Assembly (NCBI RefSeq): GCF_009792795.1
Contig: NZ_VKHQ01000005.1
Location: 385,038-449,037 of the forward strand
Length of the DNA stretch: 64,000 bases
Direction of reading: 5' to 3'
DNA from: Cognatiluteimonas profundi
GTDB taxonomy: Bacteria > Pseudomonadota > Gammaproteobacteria > Xanthomonadales > Xanthomonadaceae
Position numbers and translations under genes: made by a program. Under the pieces are notes generated by a model. The model made no database searches. It was given only the letters and a program-made list of their open reading frames with translations, and was not told where the DNA came from. Shown here one piece after another: positions 7,978 to 17,222 of the stretch. How positions within the stretch are numbered: the stretch's first letter is position 1; each line of letters opens with the position of its first letter.

Positions 7978-9615
7978 TCAGCGCGTCGGATCCTGCATGA
8001 AGCATCCGGCCGCGCTGTACCAGTCGATCACCTGGTCCTGCGGGGGGAGCGCCAGCGAGACGAAACGCACGTTGCATTGCAGCTCCGTCTGCTCGCCGGG
8101 CATCCCGGGAATGGACGTACTCGCCGGCGCGGTGGCGCCGACCCGGCAACTCCAGTCCTGGCCGTAGCGCGTGGTGCCGGTGGTGTTGTCGACGTTTTCG
8201 TAGGTGACGCTCCAGCCGAAGGTGTTGCCGGCGACCAGCGGGAATGGTTGTCCGACCAGTTTGTCGATGGCGACCGCCTTGATGACCCCGTCGATGACGG
8301 CGTACTGGCTGCTGGTTTTCGAGCGCATGCTCAGCGGGATGATGCCGGCCCAGGTCTGGCCGGTCGCGACGGTCCTGACCAGGCCACCCTCGCCCGCCAG
8401 CACCGTGATGTCGAGCCGGCACTGGTTGCTGCCCGCCACCCGCTGCACGCTGCCGTCGGCCGTCACCGGCACGGTCTGGTTGACGATGCGGGTGCCGGAG
8501 CGATGCGCGACCTCGCCGGTGCCCACAGGCAGCTGGAAGAACGCGTCGCCTGCGACCTGCCTGCCGACGGCCTCGTCGATCGGATGATCGGGATCCGCCG
8601 CGGGCACGCTGGCGGCGCGCGCGACGGCGCTGGCGGTCTTTGTCGCCGCCTTCGCCTTCGCCTTCGTCTTCGCCGTCACTGCCGGCGCGCCGCCAGCGCG
8701 GCGCAGCCGCTTCGCCTCCAGTCGCGCGACCGGTGCATGGCTTCCCTGCGGATACGCGGCCAGGTAATCCTCGAAATCCTCGGCAGCCTTGCTCGAGGAC
8801 ATCCGGCGCCAGAAATCCTCCTCGACATCGTCCACGGTGCCCGATGAACGCACCGCGGGCGGTTGCGTGGCCGTGGGCGCGGCTGCCATCGCTGGCGCGA
8901 CGGCATCGGTTGCCGGCGCCGGTCCCGGCGTGAAGTCCAGATCGACCTTCTTGATGCCGGAGAACGGAAATGACTTCCTGAAGTCATTGCGGCTCTTGTC
9001 AGCCTCGGCCTGGGTGTCGCTGGGGATGCACAGCGCGTCCTGCGCGTCGACGCCGTGGGTGGCGGCGGCGCGGGCGCCGAATTCCGAGGCGTAGCGGGTC
9101 AATGCCTTGAAATAGGCCATGTCGTTCATCGGCGGCATGGTCTGCACGAAAATGCCGGACGTCACCAGGACCCGCTTGTCGGTGTCGACGGAACGGCAAT
9201 AGACGAATTTCGCCGCCGCGGTGAGCGGCGCCGGCGTGGTGTTGGCGTAGGTGGCCGCGCTCGGCGTCCAGTTCACGTCATGCCAGTCGTACACATGGAT
9301 GCCGAAGCTGCGCTTGCCCATGATGGCGGCAATTCTGGCCCGGGTTTCCTCGGCGGCCGCGCGCGATACCGCCGTCACGCACGTCTTGTCTCCGGCACCG
9401 CCGAGCGTGCCCACGTAGGCATGGAATTCGGAGGCGAGCGCCGTGTCCATCAGGTCCGTTCCCGGCGGCGTCGGGAACACCTGCGATACCCAGATATCCC
9501 GCTTGCCCGTGTCGTTGACCTGGCAAAAGGAGTAACGACCGCCGGTCGCGGCCTGGGCGAAGACGGACGCGGGCGCAAGACACAGCAGGACGAATACGGC
9601 GGCGAATGCCTTCAT
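7978..9615 (-). CDS. Exported hypothetical protein with internally duplicated N-terminal unit
   Basis: A 545-residue protein with a signal peptide (MKAFAAVFVLLCLAPASVFA). Two similar units follow in tandem: one begins RYSFCQVNDTGKRDIWVS and the other KFVYCRSVDTDKRVLVTS. Each has an aromatic-Cys, an Asp-Thr-x-Lys-Arg core and a second Cys about 55-75 residues later (KTCVT; ALCIPS). After these come an Ala/Pro/Thr-rich linker, a short tetratricopeptide-like piece (AAEDFEDYLAAYPQGSHAP), a Lys/Ala-rich run, and a C-terminal beta-rich domain with Cys pairs. I do not recognise the family. The start at 9615 was chosen for the signal peptide; the open frame extends much further but lies antisense to the sensor kinase. 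Confidence 0.7.
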   Translation of the reverse strand: MKAFAAVFVLLCLAPASVFAQAATGGRYSFCQVNDTGKRDIWVSQVFPTPPGTDLMDTALASEFHAYVGTLGGAGDKTCVTAVSRAAAEETRARIAAIMGKRSFGIHVYDWHDVNWTPSAATYANTTPAPLTAAAKFVYCRSVDTDKRVLVTSGIFVQTMPPMNDMAYFKALTRYASEFGARAAATHGVDAQDALCIPSDTQAEADKSRNDFRKSFPFSGIKKVDLDFTPGPAPATDAVAPAMAAAPTATQPPAVRSSGTVDDVEEDFWRRMSSSKAAEDFEDYLAAYPQGSHAPVARLEAKRLRRAGGAPAVTAKTKAKAKAATKTASAVARAASVPAADPDHPIDEAVGRQVAGDAFFQLPVGTGEVAHRSGTRIVNQTVPVTADGSVQRVAGSNQCRLDITVLAGEGGLVRTVATGQTWAGIIPLSMRSKTSSQYAVIDGVIKAVAIDKLVGQPFPLVAGNTFGWSVTYENVDNTTGTTRYGQDWSCRVGATAPASTSIPGMPGEQTELQCNVRFVSLALPPQDQVIDWYSAAGCFMQDPTR

Positions 9616-9846
9616 GGGAACGGGGCTCGTGAAGAATGCGTGAATATTCCCATGATCACGCCGGAGCTGGTGGGCCGTGCATCTACCGGCCTCTGCCACT
9701 CGCGTCACCAATCCAGCCGCCCGCCCGATTTTCGCCCCGCCGCAATGCGGGTTCGTCGGCGCATTCCGGCTTGCGTCGCAAACCCCGCCACTCCCGGGCT
9801 GGCGGTCGATATGCTCGCCCCCAATCCAGCCGCATCGAGCCCATCC

Positions 9847-11112
9847 GTGATCAAGAGCCTGTTCTTCGTGCTGCGCATCGCGATCGCCTGGTTCCTGGTG
9901 GTCCTGTTGGCCGCCGCGATCTGGAACAACATCCCGCTGCTCGGCCAGCTCGACTGGCCGATCACGATCGCGGGCATGCTCACGATGGCCCTGGTGGTTG
10001 CCGGCGCAATGTCGCACCTGGGCCGCGTGCAGCTGATCACCGGTCGCCTCGACAAGGCCGCGCTCGCCAACCGCCAGCGCCGGCAGATCGAAATCCCGCT
10101 GGAAGCCGGCGAGGCCTTCGACCTGCTCGACGCCGCCATCCGCGAACTGCCGCGCATCGAGCAGGTCGAGAGCGCGCGCGACAGCCTGCAGGTGCGCGCC
10201 AAGGTCGGCCGCCCCGCCAACCACGGCGAGCGTCCGCTGGGCCGCTGGAACCCCTTGTCGTGGTTCGGCACGCCGCGCAACCAGTTGCTGGCGACCGTCG
10301 TGCCCGGCCATGACAGCGGCAGCGTGACCCTGATCTGCGAACCGGAAACCCCGGCATGGAGCGACTGGTTCCTGGTCGACGACGGCAGCAATTTCGAGAA
10401 TGCCGAAGCCATCACCCGCGCCATCAGCCGCCGTGTCGCCGCGCTGCGTCGCACCGAGAAGGCCGCGGCGACGCAGACCGAGACCGAGAAGGAGCTCACC
10501 GTCGCCAAGCTCAGCCTGCTGCATGCGCAGGTGGAGCCGCACTTCCTCTACAACACCCTGGCCAGCGCGCAATTGCTGGCGCGCAGCGACCCGCCGCGCG
10601 CCGACGAAATGCTCGGCCATCTCATCCAGTACCTGCGCCATTCGCTGCCGCGCACCGAGGATGAGCTGTCGACGTTGGGCGCCGAACTCGAACGCGCCGT
10701 GGCCTACCTGGAAATCCTCAAGATCCGCATGGGCCACCGCCTGTCCGTGCAGGTCGACATCCCGGAGAACCTGCGCGCCACGCCGCTGCCGCCGATGATG
10801 CTGCAGACACTGGTCGAGAACGCGATCAAGCACGGCCTCGAGCCGCGCACCGCCGGCGGCACCGTGTGGATCCGCGCACGCCGCAACGATGACGTGGTCG
10901 CGGTGACCGTGGCCGATGATGGCGAGGGTCTCAACGCCGGCCCCAATGCAAAGACCAGCGGCACCGGCATCGGCCTGAAGAACGTGCGCGAGCGCCTGCG
11001 CCTGGTCTACGACGGTCGGGCCGCGCTGGCCGTCGTCGCCAACTTCCCCGCCGGCGTCGCCGCGACGATCACCGTGCCGGCGGAGTTCACCAGGGACAGC
11101 CGCCATGTCTGA
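9847..11112 (+). CDS. LytS-type sensor histidine kinase
   Basis: A membrane histidine kinase of about 420 residues. Two hydrophobic segments open the protein (SLFFVLRIAIAWFLVVLLAA and ITIAGMLTMALVVAGAM). A cytoplasmic region and short coiled coil (RRTEKAAATQTETEKELT) follow, then the His_kinase domain with the phospho-acceptor in QVEPHFLYNTLASAQ. The ATPase part has the N box (LVENAIKHGLEPR) and G box (GTGIGLKNVRERL). This matches the LytS/YehU group, which autophosphorylates and signals to a LytTR regulator. The start may be GTG 9847, used here, or ATG 9811, which adds 12 residues. It overlaps the regulator gene by eight bases; the pair forms one two-component system. Confidence 0.9.
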   Translation: MIKSLFFVLRIAIAWFLVVLLAAAIWNNIPLLGQLDWPITIAGMLTMALVVAGAMSHLGRVQLITGRLDKAALANRQRRQIEIPLEAGEAFDLLDAAIRELPRIEQVESARDSLQVRAKVGRPANHGERPLGRWNPLSWFGTPRNQLLATVVPGHDSGSVTLICEPETPAWSDWFLVDDGSNFENAEAITRAISRRVAALRRTEKAAATQTETEKELTVAKLSLLHAQVEPHFLYNTLASAQLLARSDPPRADEMLGHLIQYLRHSLPRTEDELSTLGAELERAVAYLEILKIRMGHRLSVQVDIPENLRATPLPPMMLQTLVENAIKHGLEPRTAGGTVWIRARRNDDVVAVTVADDGEGLNAGPNAKTSGTGIGLKNVRERLRLVYDGRAALAVVANFPAGVAATITVPAEFTRDSRHV

Positions 11113-11881
11113 TGCCATCCCCACCTGCGTCATCGCCGAGGACGAAGCGCTGCTGCGCCAGGCGCTGCTCGACCAGCTCGCCCAGGCCTGGCCGCAACTG
11201 CAGGTCATCGCCGCCTGCGAGGACGGCGCCTGCGCGCTGGAAGCCATCGCCGAACACCAGCCGCACGTCGCCTTCCTCGACATCCGCATGCCCGGCCTGA
11301 GTGGACTCGACGTCGCGGCCGCCGCCGCGCAGGTCAGCCCGCGCACGCAGATCGTGTTCGTCACCGCCTACGACCAGTACGCCGTCGACGCGTTCGAGCG
11401 TGGCGCGATCGATTACCTGCTCAAGCCGATCACCGCCGAGCGGCTGGCGGCCACCGTGCAACGCCTGCAACTGCGCGCCGATCGTCCCGATGCCGAGGCA
11501 CTCGCCGCCCTGCTCGAACGCCTTGGCCGGAATCTTCCACGCGCCGACGACCCGGAGCCGCTGACCTGGATCACCGCCAGCGCGGGCCGCGAGACCCGGT
11601 TGATCCTGGTCGACGACGTTGCGTACTTCCGCGCAGACAACAAGTACACGACGGTGGTGACCGCCGACGGCGAGGCGCTGTTGCGCACGCCGATCCGCGA
11701 GCTGATGACCGTGCTCGACACCAGCACGTTCAAGCAGATCCATCGCTCGACCATCGTCAACCTCAAGGCCATCGCCGGCATCGTCCGCGACGACAGCGGC
11801 CGCGGCACCGTGCGCCTCAAGTCCCGTCCCGAGACCCTGACCGTCAGCGCGCCCTACATGGCGCTGTTCCGCCATATGTGA
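11105..11881 (+). CDS. LytTR-family response regulator
   Basis: A 258-residue response regulator. The N-terminal receiver domain has the acidic pair (AEDE, residues 11-14), the phospho-acceptor aspartate in FLDIRMPGLSG (D59), the conserved Thr in VFVTAYDQYA and the Lys in YLLKPI. The C-terminal LytTR DNA-binding domain carries the typical signatures VAYFRADNKYTTVVT, FKQIHRSTIVNLKAI and LTVSAPYMALFRHM. Its kinase partner is encoded immediately upstream with an eight-base overlap. LytTR regulators often control exopolysaccharide, virulence or cell-wall genes; the targets here cannot be read. Confidence 0.94.
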   Translation: MSDAIPTCVIAEDEALLRQALLDQLAQAWPQLQVIAACEDGACALEAIAEHQPHVAFLDIRMPGLSGLDVAAAAAQVSPRTQIVFVTAYDQYAVDAFERGAIDYLLKPITAERLAATVQRLQLRADRPDAEALAALLERLGRNLPRADDPEPLTWITASAGRETRLILVDDVAYFRADNKYTTVVTADGEALLRTPIRELMTVLDTSTFKQIHRSTIVNLKAIAGIVRDDSGRGTVRLKSRPETLTVSAPYMALFRHM

Positions 11882-11955
11882 CCGACACCGGTTCGCGCCG
11901 CGATCCCATTCCGCAATCCAACCGGCGCCACGCGCCGCTCCCTGCAAGGTGACCC

Positions 11956-12360
11956 ATGAACGCATTCGCCACCCTCGTCTACGTCGTCCTGTCGATGTTC
12001 GGCCTCGACCTTGGCAGCCACGTCACCGTCGACCGCATCCATGCCGACGGCACCGACACCCTCTACAGCAAGGTCGTCGCGCAACCCACCGTCACCCGCT
12101 TCGAGTGCCTGCGCAGTGCAAGCGGGCAGTGCTACTACACCCTGTATCCGCGCGACTGCGTACCGACGCCTGCACCCGCATCCGCGTCGACCAGCAAGCG
12201 CGACCGGGACTGCCAGTCCACGCCGGTCGAGCGCTTCGCCGTGGCCACGGGCGGCAGCCGCCAGGTCACGACTGTGTCCGACCTGCGCGTGTGTGTCGGC
12301 GCTGACGCGCGCAGCGTGGGCCCGGATTGCGACCGGCCGGCTGCGGTCGCAACGCGCTGA
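11956..12360 (+). CDS. Small secreted Cys-containing hypothetical protein
   Basis: A 134-residue protein that starts after a good ribosome site (AAGGTG, eight bases upstream of the ATG). The N-terminus is a hydrophobic segment (NAFATLVYVVLSMFGLDLG) that may be a weak signal peptide or membrane anchor. Several cysteines follow (FECLRSASGQCYYTLYPRDC), with a Pro/Ala/Ser linker and one more cysteine pair near the end. This suggests an exported disulfide-bonded protein. No family is recognised. It lies 74 bases downstream of the response regulator on the same strand and could be a late gene of that operon. Confidence 0.65.
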   Translation: MNAFATLVYVVLSMFGLDLGSHVTVDRIHADGTDTLYSKVVAQPTVTRFECLRSASGQCYYTLYPRDCVPTPAPASASTSKRDRDCQSTPVERFAVATGGSRQVTTVSDLRVCVGADARSVGPDCDRPAAVATR

Positions 12361-12378
12361 ACGCACCTGCGACGCACC

Positions 12379-12401
12379 TGTGGGAGCGACGTCAGTCGCG
12401 A
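12379..12401 (+). repeat. REP-like element, GTGGGAGCGAC family (single copy)
   Basis: The 23 bases tgtgggagcgacgtcagtcgcga fold as an imperfect palindrome (gcgac-gtca-gtcgc). The same sequence occurs twice more, head to head, at 52295-52352. It sits in the gap between the 134-residue protein and the SDR gene, the usual place for bacterial REP elements. Confidence 0.75.
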
Positions 12402-12414
12402 TGGACGCAACGAT

Positions 12415-13086
12415 CTACCAGGGCAACGCACTGCCATTGGCGTGCCAGAAACTCCCGCTCTGCTCCAGGGTCAACGCATCCAGCCGCGCGACCAGCTGCT
12501 TCGCCGCGTCCGTCGGCGTGACATCCCCGCTGCCACCGACCATGTCGGTGGCGACATAGCCCGGATGCAGCAACACCACCGCGATCCCGCGCGGCTTCAG
12601 GTCCACCGCCAGCGACTTTCCGATCGCATTCACCGCAGCCTTCGACGCGCGATAGCCGTAATACCCGCCGGAGCCGTTGTCGGCCACCGATCCCATGCGG
12701 CTGGTGATGATGCCGACCTTGCCGCCGTCGCCCAGCCGATCGCGCAAGGCCTGCGCCACGCGCAGGGGTCCCAGCGCATTGACCTCGAACTGCCGGCGCA
12801 TGCTGTCGAACCCGGCCGCGTCAATCGTGCCCAGCGATTCCTTCGCCAGGATGCCGGCGTTGAGCACCAGCGTATCGATGCGCACATCGGCCAGGCGCTG
12901 CGCGAGCGCATCGACCGCTGCGCCATCGGTGACGTCGACGCCCGCCTCGACCTGCGCACCGGTCTTGTCCAGCTCCGGACTGCCGTGGCGGCACACCGCG
13001 ATGACGTGGTCGCCGCGCGAAGTGAATTGCTGCGTCAGCGCCAGGCCGATGCCGCGATTGGCGCCGGTGATGAGGATGTTGGCCAT
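12415..13086 (-). CDS. SDR-family NAD(P)-dependent oxidoreductase
   Basis: A 223-residue classical short-chain dehydrogenase/reductase. The nucleotide-binding motif is at the very N-terminus (ILITGANRGIGLALTQQF, TGxxxGIG), NAG follows in LVLNAGILAKE, a catalytic Ser lies in IITSRMGSV, and the YxxxK pair is in YYGYRASKAAVNAIG. The late part (VVLLHPGYVATDMVG) is also typical. It resembles the carbonyl-reductase/sniffer-type subgroup. The ATG at 13086 places the glycine motif correctly near residue 8; a frame extends upstream to 13128. The substrate is unknown. Confidence 0.9.
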   Translation of the reverse strand: MANILITGANRGIGLALTQQFTSRGDHVIAVCRHGSPELDKTGAQVEAGVDVTDGAAVDALAQRLADVRIDTLVLNAGILAKESLGTIDAAGFDSMRRQFEVNALGPLRVAQALRDRLGDGGKVGIITSRMGSVADNGSGGYYGYRASKAAVNAIGKSLAVDLKPRGIAVVLLHPGYVATDMVGGSGDVTPTDAAKQLVARLDALTLEQSGSFWHANGSALPW

Positions 13087-13292
13087 GTCGTCGATCCGTG
13101 CGGGGAGGAGGATGAATGGCGGTGACACGCGTCGGAGTCAAGGGGAACCGGCGCAGATCCGCGGCCCGACCGTGCGCGCAAGCGCGTCAGCCGGTGTTCA
13201 TCGGATGGCGTCTGCCTTCACGCCGGGCTGCTGATTCCCGCGCCTAGGCTGCGCGTGTCCGTCCAGCAAGCGCGCGAGCGAAGGGGCCATCC

Positions 13293-13595
13293 ATGCGCCA
13301 TCAAACGCTCATGCTCGGAATCATCGGCTGCATCTCGGCGCCGCTGGCGTGCGCGCAGGATCGCGACGCTGCGACTGCATCCGGAGCCGGCGACACGCAG
13401 TCCCATGCCGCCGTCGCAAAATCGCACAAGCCGCTGAGCCCGATCGGCCGCGCCATGGCCGACCTGCTGCGTGCCGCGGCGCAGGCGCCCGCGCCAAAGG
13501 ACGCGGACGCGGCACCGCCCAAGGCCGGACCGGCAGCGACCGATACCATCGCCGCCGCCAAGCCTGCCCAAGCCGACCAGGTCGCCGTGCACTGA
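13293..13595 (+). CDS. Small exported Ala/Pro-rich hypothetical protein
   Basis: A 100-residue frame preceded by a good ribosome site (gaagggg, then ATG). It begins with a signal peptide (MRHQTLMLGIIGCISAPLACAQ, cleavage after ACA). The mature part is short and disordered, with many Ala, Pro and Lys residues, and one amphipathic helix (LSPIGRAMADLLRAAAQ). No family is recognised. It faces the glycosyltransferase gene convergently. Confidence 0.55.
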   Translation: MRHQTLMLGIIGCISAPLACAQDRDAATASGAGDTQSHAAVAKSHKPLSPIGRAMADLLRAAAQAPAPKDADAAPPKAGPAATDTIAAAKPAQADQVAVH

Positions 13596-13651
13596 CGGAC
13601 GTCGCCGGCTTACGCCGGCTTGCCTGCGACAGTCGTATCCAACGCGGATGT

Positions 13652-14524
13652 CTAGCGACGCCGATACAGGCCGCGTTCGAGCATCCATTCCGCGACGTTG
13701 CGGCGCATCCTGCTCACGGCGCCAACCATGCGGGCGAACAGATATTCGGGCCGGCTGATCAGACCCTCCCGCAGCAGCCTGCGGCGCAGTTCGCGGCGGG
13801 CGCGGTGGATCGCCACGAAGTCATCGCTCAGGCCGACGGCGCCGTGTTCGCGCTCGTTCCAGATCGCCAGCACCTGGTTGATCCTGGCGCAGCGATGGCC
13901 GGAAAAGACGATCCGCGACCACAGCAGGTAATCCTCGGAGTGCGAGAAGTCCGTGTCGAAACGAAACGGCAGGTCGCGACGCAGCACCACCGACGCCGTC
14001 GGGAAGGGATTGTGGAACAGCAACCTGCGCCGACCGACGATCTGCGTCTGCAGTGGCGTCTGCAGCCCGGGCATCGGCGTGCCGCGTGGGCGCTTGACCA
14101 TCTCGTGCGCGATCAGCGCGATGTCGGGATCCGCCTGCAGTGCCGCCATCTGCAGCTCGAGTTTCTGCGTTCCCCACGTATCGTCCGCATCGAGGAACGC
14201 GATGTACGCCTGTCCGGCGTGATCCCAGCCCGCATTGCGCGCCAGCGACGGACCACCGTTGGCCGGCATGGCGATCACCTTGATCCAGCCAGGCGCATGC
14301 GCGTCGGCGATCCGGTGCAGGTGTGCCAGGGTGTCGTCGCCGCTGCCGTCTTCCACCAGCAGGACTTCGGCTGGCCGCACTGTCTGCGCCACGATGGAAG
14401 CAACGGCGTCGTCGATCGTCGCCCTGCAGCGATAGCACGGAACGATGACGCTGACCGGGGCGCGCGTCGCCGCCACCGAGCCGACATCCGGAAGGACTGG
14501 TCGGGTTTTCAATGCAACGTGCAT
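13652..14524 (-). CDS. Family 2 glycosyltransferase (first of two paralogues)
   Basis: A 290-residue GT-A fold glycosyltransferase. It opens with APVSVIVPCYRCRATIDDAV, then VLLVEDGSGDDTL (nucleotide-binding Asp pair), ANGGPSLARNAGWD and the metal-binding AFLDADDTW motif. It transfers a sugar from a nucleotide donor to a surface glycan, most likely in polysaccharide or O-antigen assembly. The start at ATG 14524 is chosen because it gives an N-terminus of the same length as the paralogue at 25647-26507; a GTG at 14587 is also open. The two copies share the C-terminal region (LLREGLISRPEYLFARMVG), so they come from one duplication. It stands alone and divergent from the sulfotransferase-like gene. 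Confidence 0.88.
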   Translation of the reverse strand: MHVALKTRPVLPDVGSVAATRAPVSVIVPCYRCRATIDDAVASIVAQTVRPAEVLLVEDGSGDDTLAHLHRIADAHAPGWIKVIAMPANGGPSLARNAGWDHAGQAYIAFLDADDTWGTQKLELQMAALQADPDIALIAHEMVKRPRGTPMPGLQTPLQTQIVGRRRLLFHNPFPTASVVLRRDLPFRFDTDFSHSEDYLLWSRIVFSGHRCARINQVLAIWNEREHGAVGLSDDFVAIHRARRELRRRLLREGLISRPEYLFARMVGAVSRMRRNVAEWMLERGLYRRR

Positions 14525-14862
14525 GGCCGGTTTCCAGAAGCCTTCGGCAGCCAACGGCGTCCGCAGCGCACTTGTTGTCTTCTCCACGTGGGCCTCATCG
14601 GGCTGCGATCATGGGTTTCGGCACGGCAAATCTGAACGGGGATAATCTGCACCCCCGCATGTGAAGGATTCATGGACTGCTGCGGGGATGCCCTCGAATC
14701 GGCCAGCAGACGCATGCGCGAAGCCGTTGCGGGAAGCGTGATCGGACCGATCACGCCACGCAGGCATCATTCGACTTGAACTGGACAGTGCGCCACGCCG
14801 TTGGCCAACGGGAGCGGCGGCCGGGGCGGGTTGGCTGCCGTGCATGGGTCGACAAAACGTGA

Positions 14863-15708
14863 ATGACAACAACGGGGTTTTGCATGTTCGTGTCCGACAG
14901 GATCGTGTTCGTGGAATTGCAGAAGACCGGATGCACCCACATCCGCAACCTGCTCAAGGAGATCGTCGGCGGTGAGTTCGTCGAGCGGCATATCCAGGCC
15001 GATCCCCGCCTGTTCGTCGATGGGCGGTCCTTCCTCGGATCGGTGAGGGATCCATGGGACTGGTACGTGTCGCTGTGGGCCTACAGCTGCGACAGCAAGG
15101 GAGATTTCTTCGACAACGTCACCACGCAGGGCATCCGGTTGCGCAAGCGTGGCTGGCGGCTGCGTCCCTACGCATTGCTCATCGAAACCCTGCAAAGCCG
15201 TCCCAATTGGCATGCCGCGCAATGGAAGCGCACCTTCCGCGACATCAACGACGCCGGTGCATTCCGCGAATGGCTGTACATGCTCAACGACCAGGCGTAC
15301 TGGGCCGACGTCGGCGAAGGCTATTGGCGCTGTCCCCTGAACCGCTTCGCGGGATTGCTGACCTACCGCTACATGAAGCTCTTCACCTGCAGGACCGGCG
15401 AGCTCGACGTGCTGCGCGCCGTGCGCACGCCCGAACAGCTGGCCGCGCATGAAGACAAGCACTCGTTCATCGACCATTTCATCCGCAACGAGCACCTGGA
15501 GTCCGACCTGCTCGCGGCATTGCAGCGCATGCAGGTGGCAGTCCCGCCCGACATGCAGGCCAGGCTGGTTTCGGCGCCCAGGACCAACACCTCGTCGAAG
15601 AAGCACGGCCCCGGCTATTACTACGACGCGGCAACCGAGCAGCTGGTCGGCGAGCGCGACCGGCACATCATCGACAAGTTCGGTTACACCGCGCCGAGCG
15701 CACGCTAG
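14863..15708 (+). CDS. Sulfotransferase-family protein
   Basis: A 281-residue protein with hallmarks of a carbohydrate sulfotransferase. A strand leads into a 5' phosphosulfate-binding loop (IVFVELQKTGCTHIRNLLKE), and a 3' phosphate-binding segment follows (FLGSVRDPWDWYVSLWAYSC). Such enzymes move sulfate from PAPS to a sugar or lipid acceptor. The later region has aromatic stretches and a helix (HSFIDHFIRNEHLESDLLAAL) often seen in these proteins. It is divergent from the GT2 gene, which suggests a role in modifying surface glycans. An internal ATG at 14884 is an alternative start. Confidence 0.75.
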   Translation: MTTTGFCMFVSDRIVFVELQKTGCTHIRNLLKEIVGGEFVERHIQADPRLFVDGRSFLGSVRDPWDWYVSLWAYSCDSKGDFFDNVTTQGIRLRKRGWRLRPYALLIETLQSRPNWHAAQWKRTFRDINDAGAFREWLYMLNDQAYWADVGEGYWRCPLNRFAGLLTYRYMKLFTCRTGELDVLRAVRTPEQLAAHEDKHSFIDHFIRNEHLESDLLAALQRMQVAVPPDMQARLVSAPRTNTSSKKHGPGYYYDAATEQLVGERDRHIIDKFGYTAPSAR

Positions 15709-15894
15709 CCGGCGCACGCAGCACACGGTGGAACAACCAGGCTCCGGCCCGACCAGGGGCGCGTACCTGCATGCGTCATGCAAGTGACCGATGACGGTCA
15801 CGGCCAAGTCATGGCGCGCTCCTAGCGTGGCGGCGATCCGCTCACCGACGCAGCGTGCGTCGGTGTCCGCGGACATTCCCCCACAAGGACCAAC

Positions 15895-17151
15895 ATGAAG
15901 ACGTTCGTCGCATTGACGCTGCTCGCTACCGCAGTGGCCGGATCGGCAGTGGCTGCCGAAGGCCCGGTGCCCAAGGGCATCCCGCACCTGGATCACGTGT
16001 ACCTGGTCATGATGGAAAACCACGGCTACACCCAGCTGCTGGACAACCCGAACGCGCCGTACATCAACCACCTGGCGCGCAGCGCGAACCTGGCCACCAA
16101 TTATTTCGCCATCGCCCATCCCAGCCTGACCAACTACCTGGAAATCGTCGGCGGATCGAACTTCGGCGTGCTGAACGACAACAATCCCGCCTGGCACGAC
16201 AACGCCTGCATCCCCAACCTTGCCAGCGGTATCGCCGCCACCGAGCATCCGTCCAGCCCCGGCCCGATCTGCCCGATCGCCGGCATCGGCACCGAAGCCG
16301 CCACGCCCGCGCTGGATCTCACCAACGCGAGCCAGGGGCTGCCAGGCAGCATCAACATCGATGGCACCATGGCGATCGCCGCCTCCCACGACATCGTCGG
16401 CAAGACCATCGCCGACCAGCTGGTCGCACGCGGAATGCGCTGGAAGAGCTACCAGGAAAGCCTGCCGCCGGTCGGCGCCGACAACGTCAACGTCAGCGAT
16501 GGCGTCTTCGACAACACCACCGACTTCAGCGCGATCCACCCGACGCTCAACCCGCCGCTGTCGGCGGCCGGAATCGTGGCGCTGTACGCGGTCAAGCACA
16601 ATCCGTTCGTCTATTTCCGCAGCACGCAGCGCGGCAGCAACCGCGCCAACAGCACGCTGAACAGCGTCGGCTTCGACGGCGCCTACGGCCTGTATTCGGA
16701 CCTGCAGGCGGAGCACATGCCGGCCTTTGCCTTCATCGCGCCCAACCAGTGCAACGACCAGCACGGACGCGGCAACGGCGGGCCCTTCTGCAACTACGAT
16801 CCCAGCGGCGACGGCACGCAGGCCGGCCTGAACCCCGCGCTGATCTACCGCGGCGACGTGAGCGTGCAGACCATCGTCGAGTCGATCAAGGCGTCGCCGT
16901 CCTGGAACGAGGGCAGGAACGCCATCGTCGTCGTCTGGGATGAGAACGACTACAGCACCGCGCCCAACACCAACCAGGTGATGATGATCGTCGACACCAA
17001 CTATGCAGCCGGCGGCAAACGCAGCATGCGTCGCTACACCCACTACTCGCTGCTCAAGACGCTCGAGGCCGGCTTCGGCCTGCCCTGCCTCAATCACGCC
17101 TGCGACGCCAATGTGCCGGTGATGAGCGACCTGTTCGCAAGCAGGCGATAA
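15895..17151 (+). CDS. Exported phosphoesterase (PF04185 type)
   Basis: A 418-residue protein with a signal peptide (MKTFVALTLLATAVAGSAVA). The first conserved block is HVYLVMMENHGYTQLLDNPN, the acidic metal-binding E-N-H of the phosphoesterase/acid phosphatase family. A FAIAHPSLTNYLEIVGGS block follows with the probable nucleophile, and later a VVVWDENDYS metal-ligand block. Family members are acid phosphatases or phospholipase C enzymes working in the periplasm or outside the cell. The four cysteines in the second half fit an exported protein. It ends 32 bases before a strong hairpin. Confidence 0.87.
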   Translation: MKTFVALTLLATAVAGSAVAAEGPVPKGIPHLDHVYLVMMENHGYTQLLDNPNAPYINHLARSANLATNYFAIAHPSLTNYLEIVGGSNFGVLNDNNPAWHDNACIPNLASGIAATEHPSSPGPICPIAGIGTEAATPALDLTNASQGLPGSINIDGTMAIAASHDIVGKTIADQLVARGMRWKSYQESLPPVGADNVNVSDGVFDNTTDFSAIHPTLNPPLSAAGIVALYAVKHNPFVYFRSTQRGSNRANSTLNSVGFDGAYGLYSDLQAEHMPAFAFIAPNQCNDQHGRGNGGPFCNYDPSGDGTQAGLNPALIYRGDVSVQTIVESIKASPSWNEGRNAIVVVWDENDYSTAPNTNQVMMIVDTNYAAGGKRSMRRYTHYSLLKTLEAGFGLPCLNHACDANVPVMSDLFASRR

Positions 17152-17183
17152 GCGTCGGCCGACAGCGGTACCAGGTGCCATAA

Positions 17184-17213
17184 AGGAACGGCGACCTTGC
17201 GGTCGCCGTTCCT
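17184..17213. terminator. Bidirectional terminator hairpin
   Basis: A perfect 13-bp stem (aggaacggcgacc / ggtcgccgttcct) with a 4-base loop lies between two convergent genes, the phosphoesterase and the beta-helix protein. It can serve both directions; short T and A runs flank it only weakly. Confidence 0.8.
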
Positions 17214-17222
17214 CCTTGGTGG

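Noticed and set aside
9616..11364. Upstream extension of the exported protein at 7978-9615
   Set aside because: It is antisense to the LytS kinase and the LytTR gene; a signal peptide lies at the ATG of 9615.
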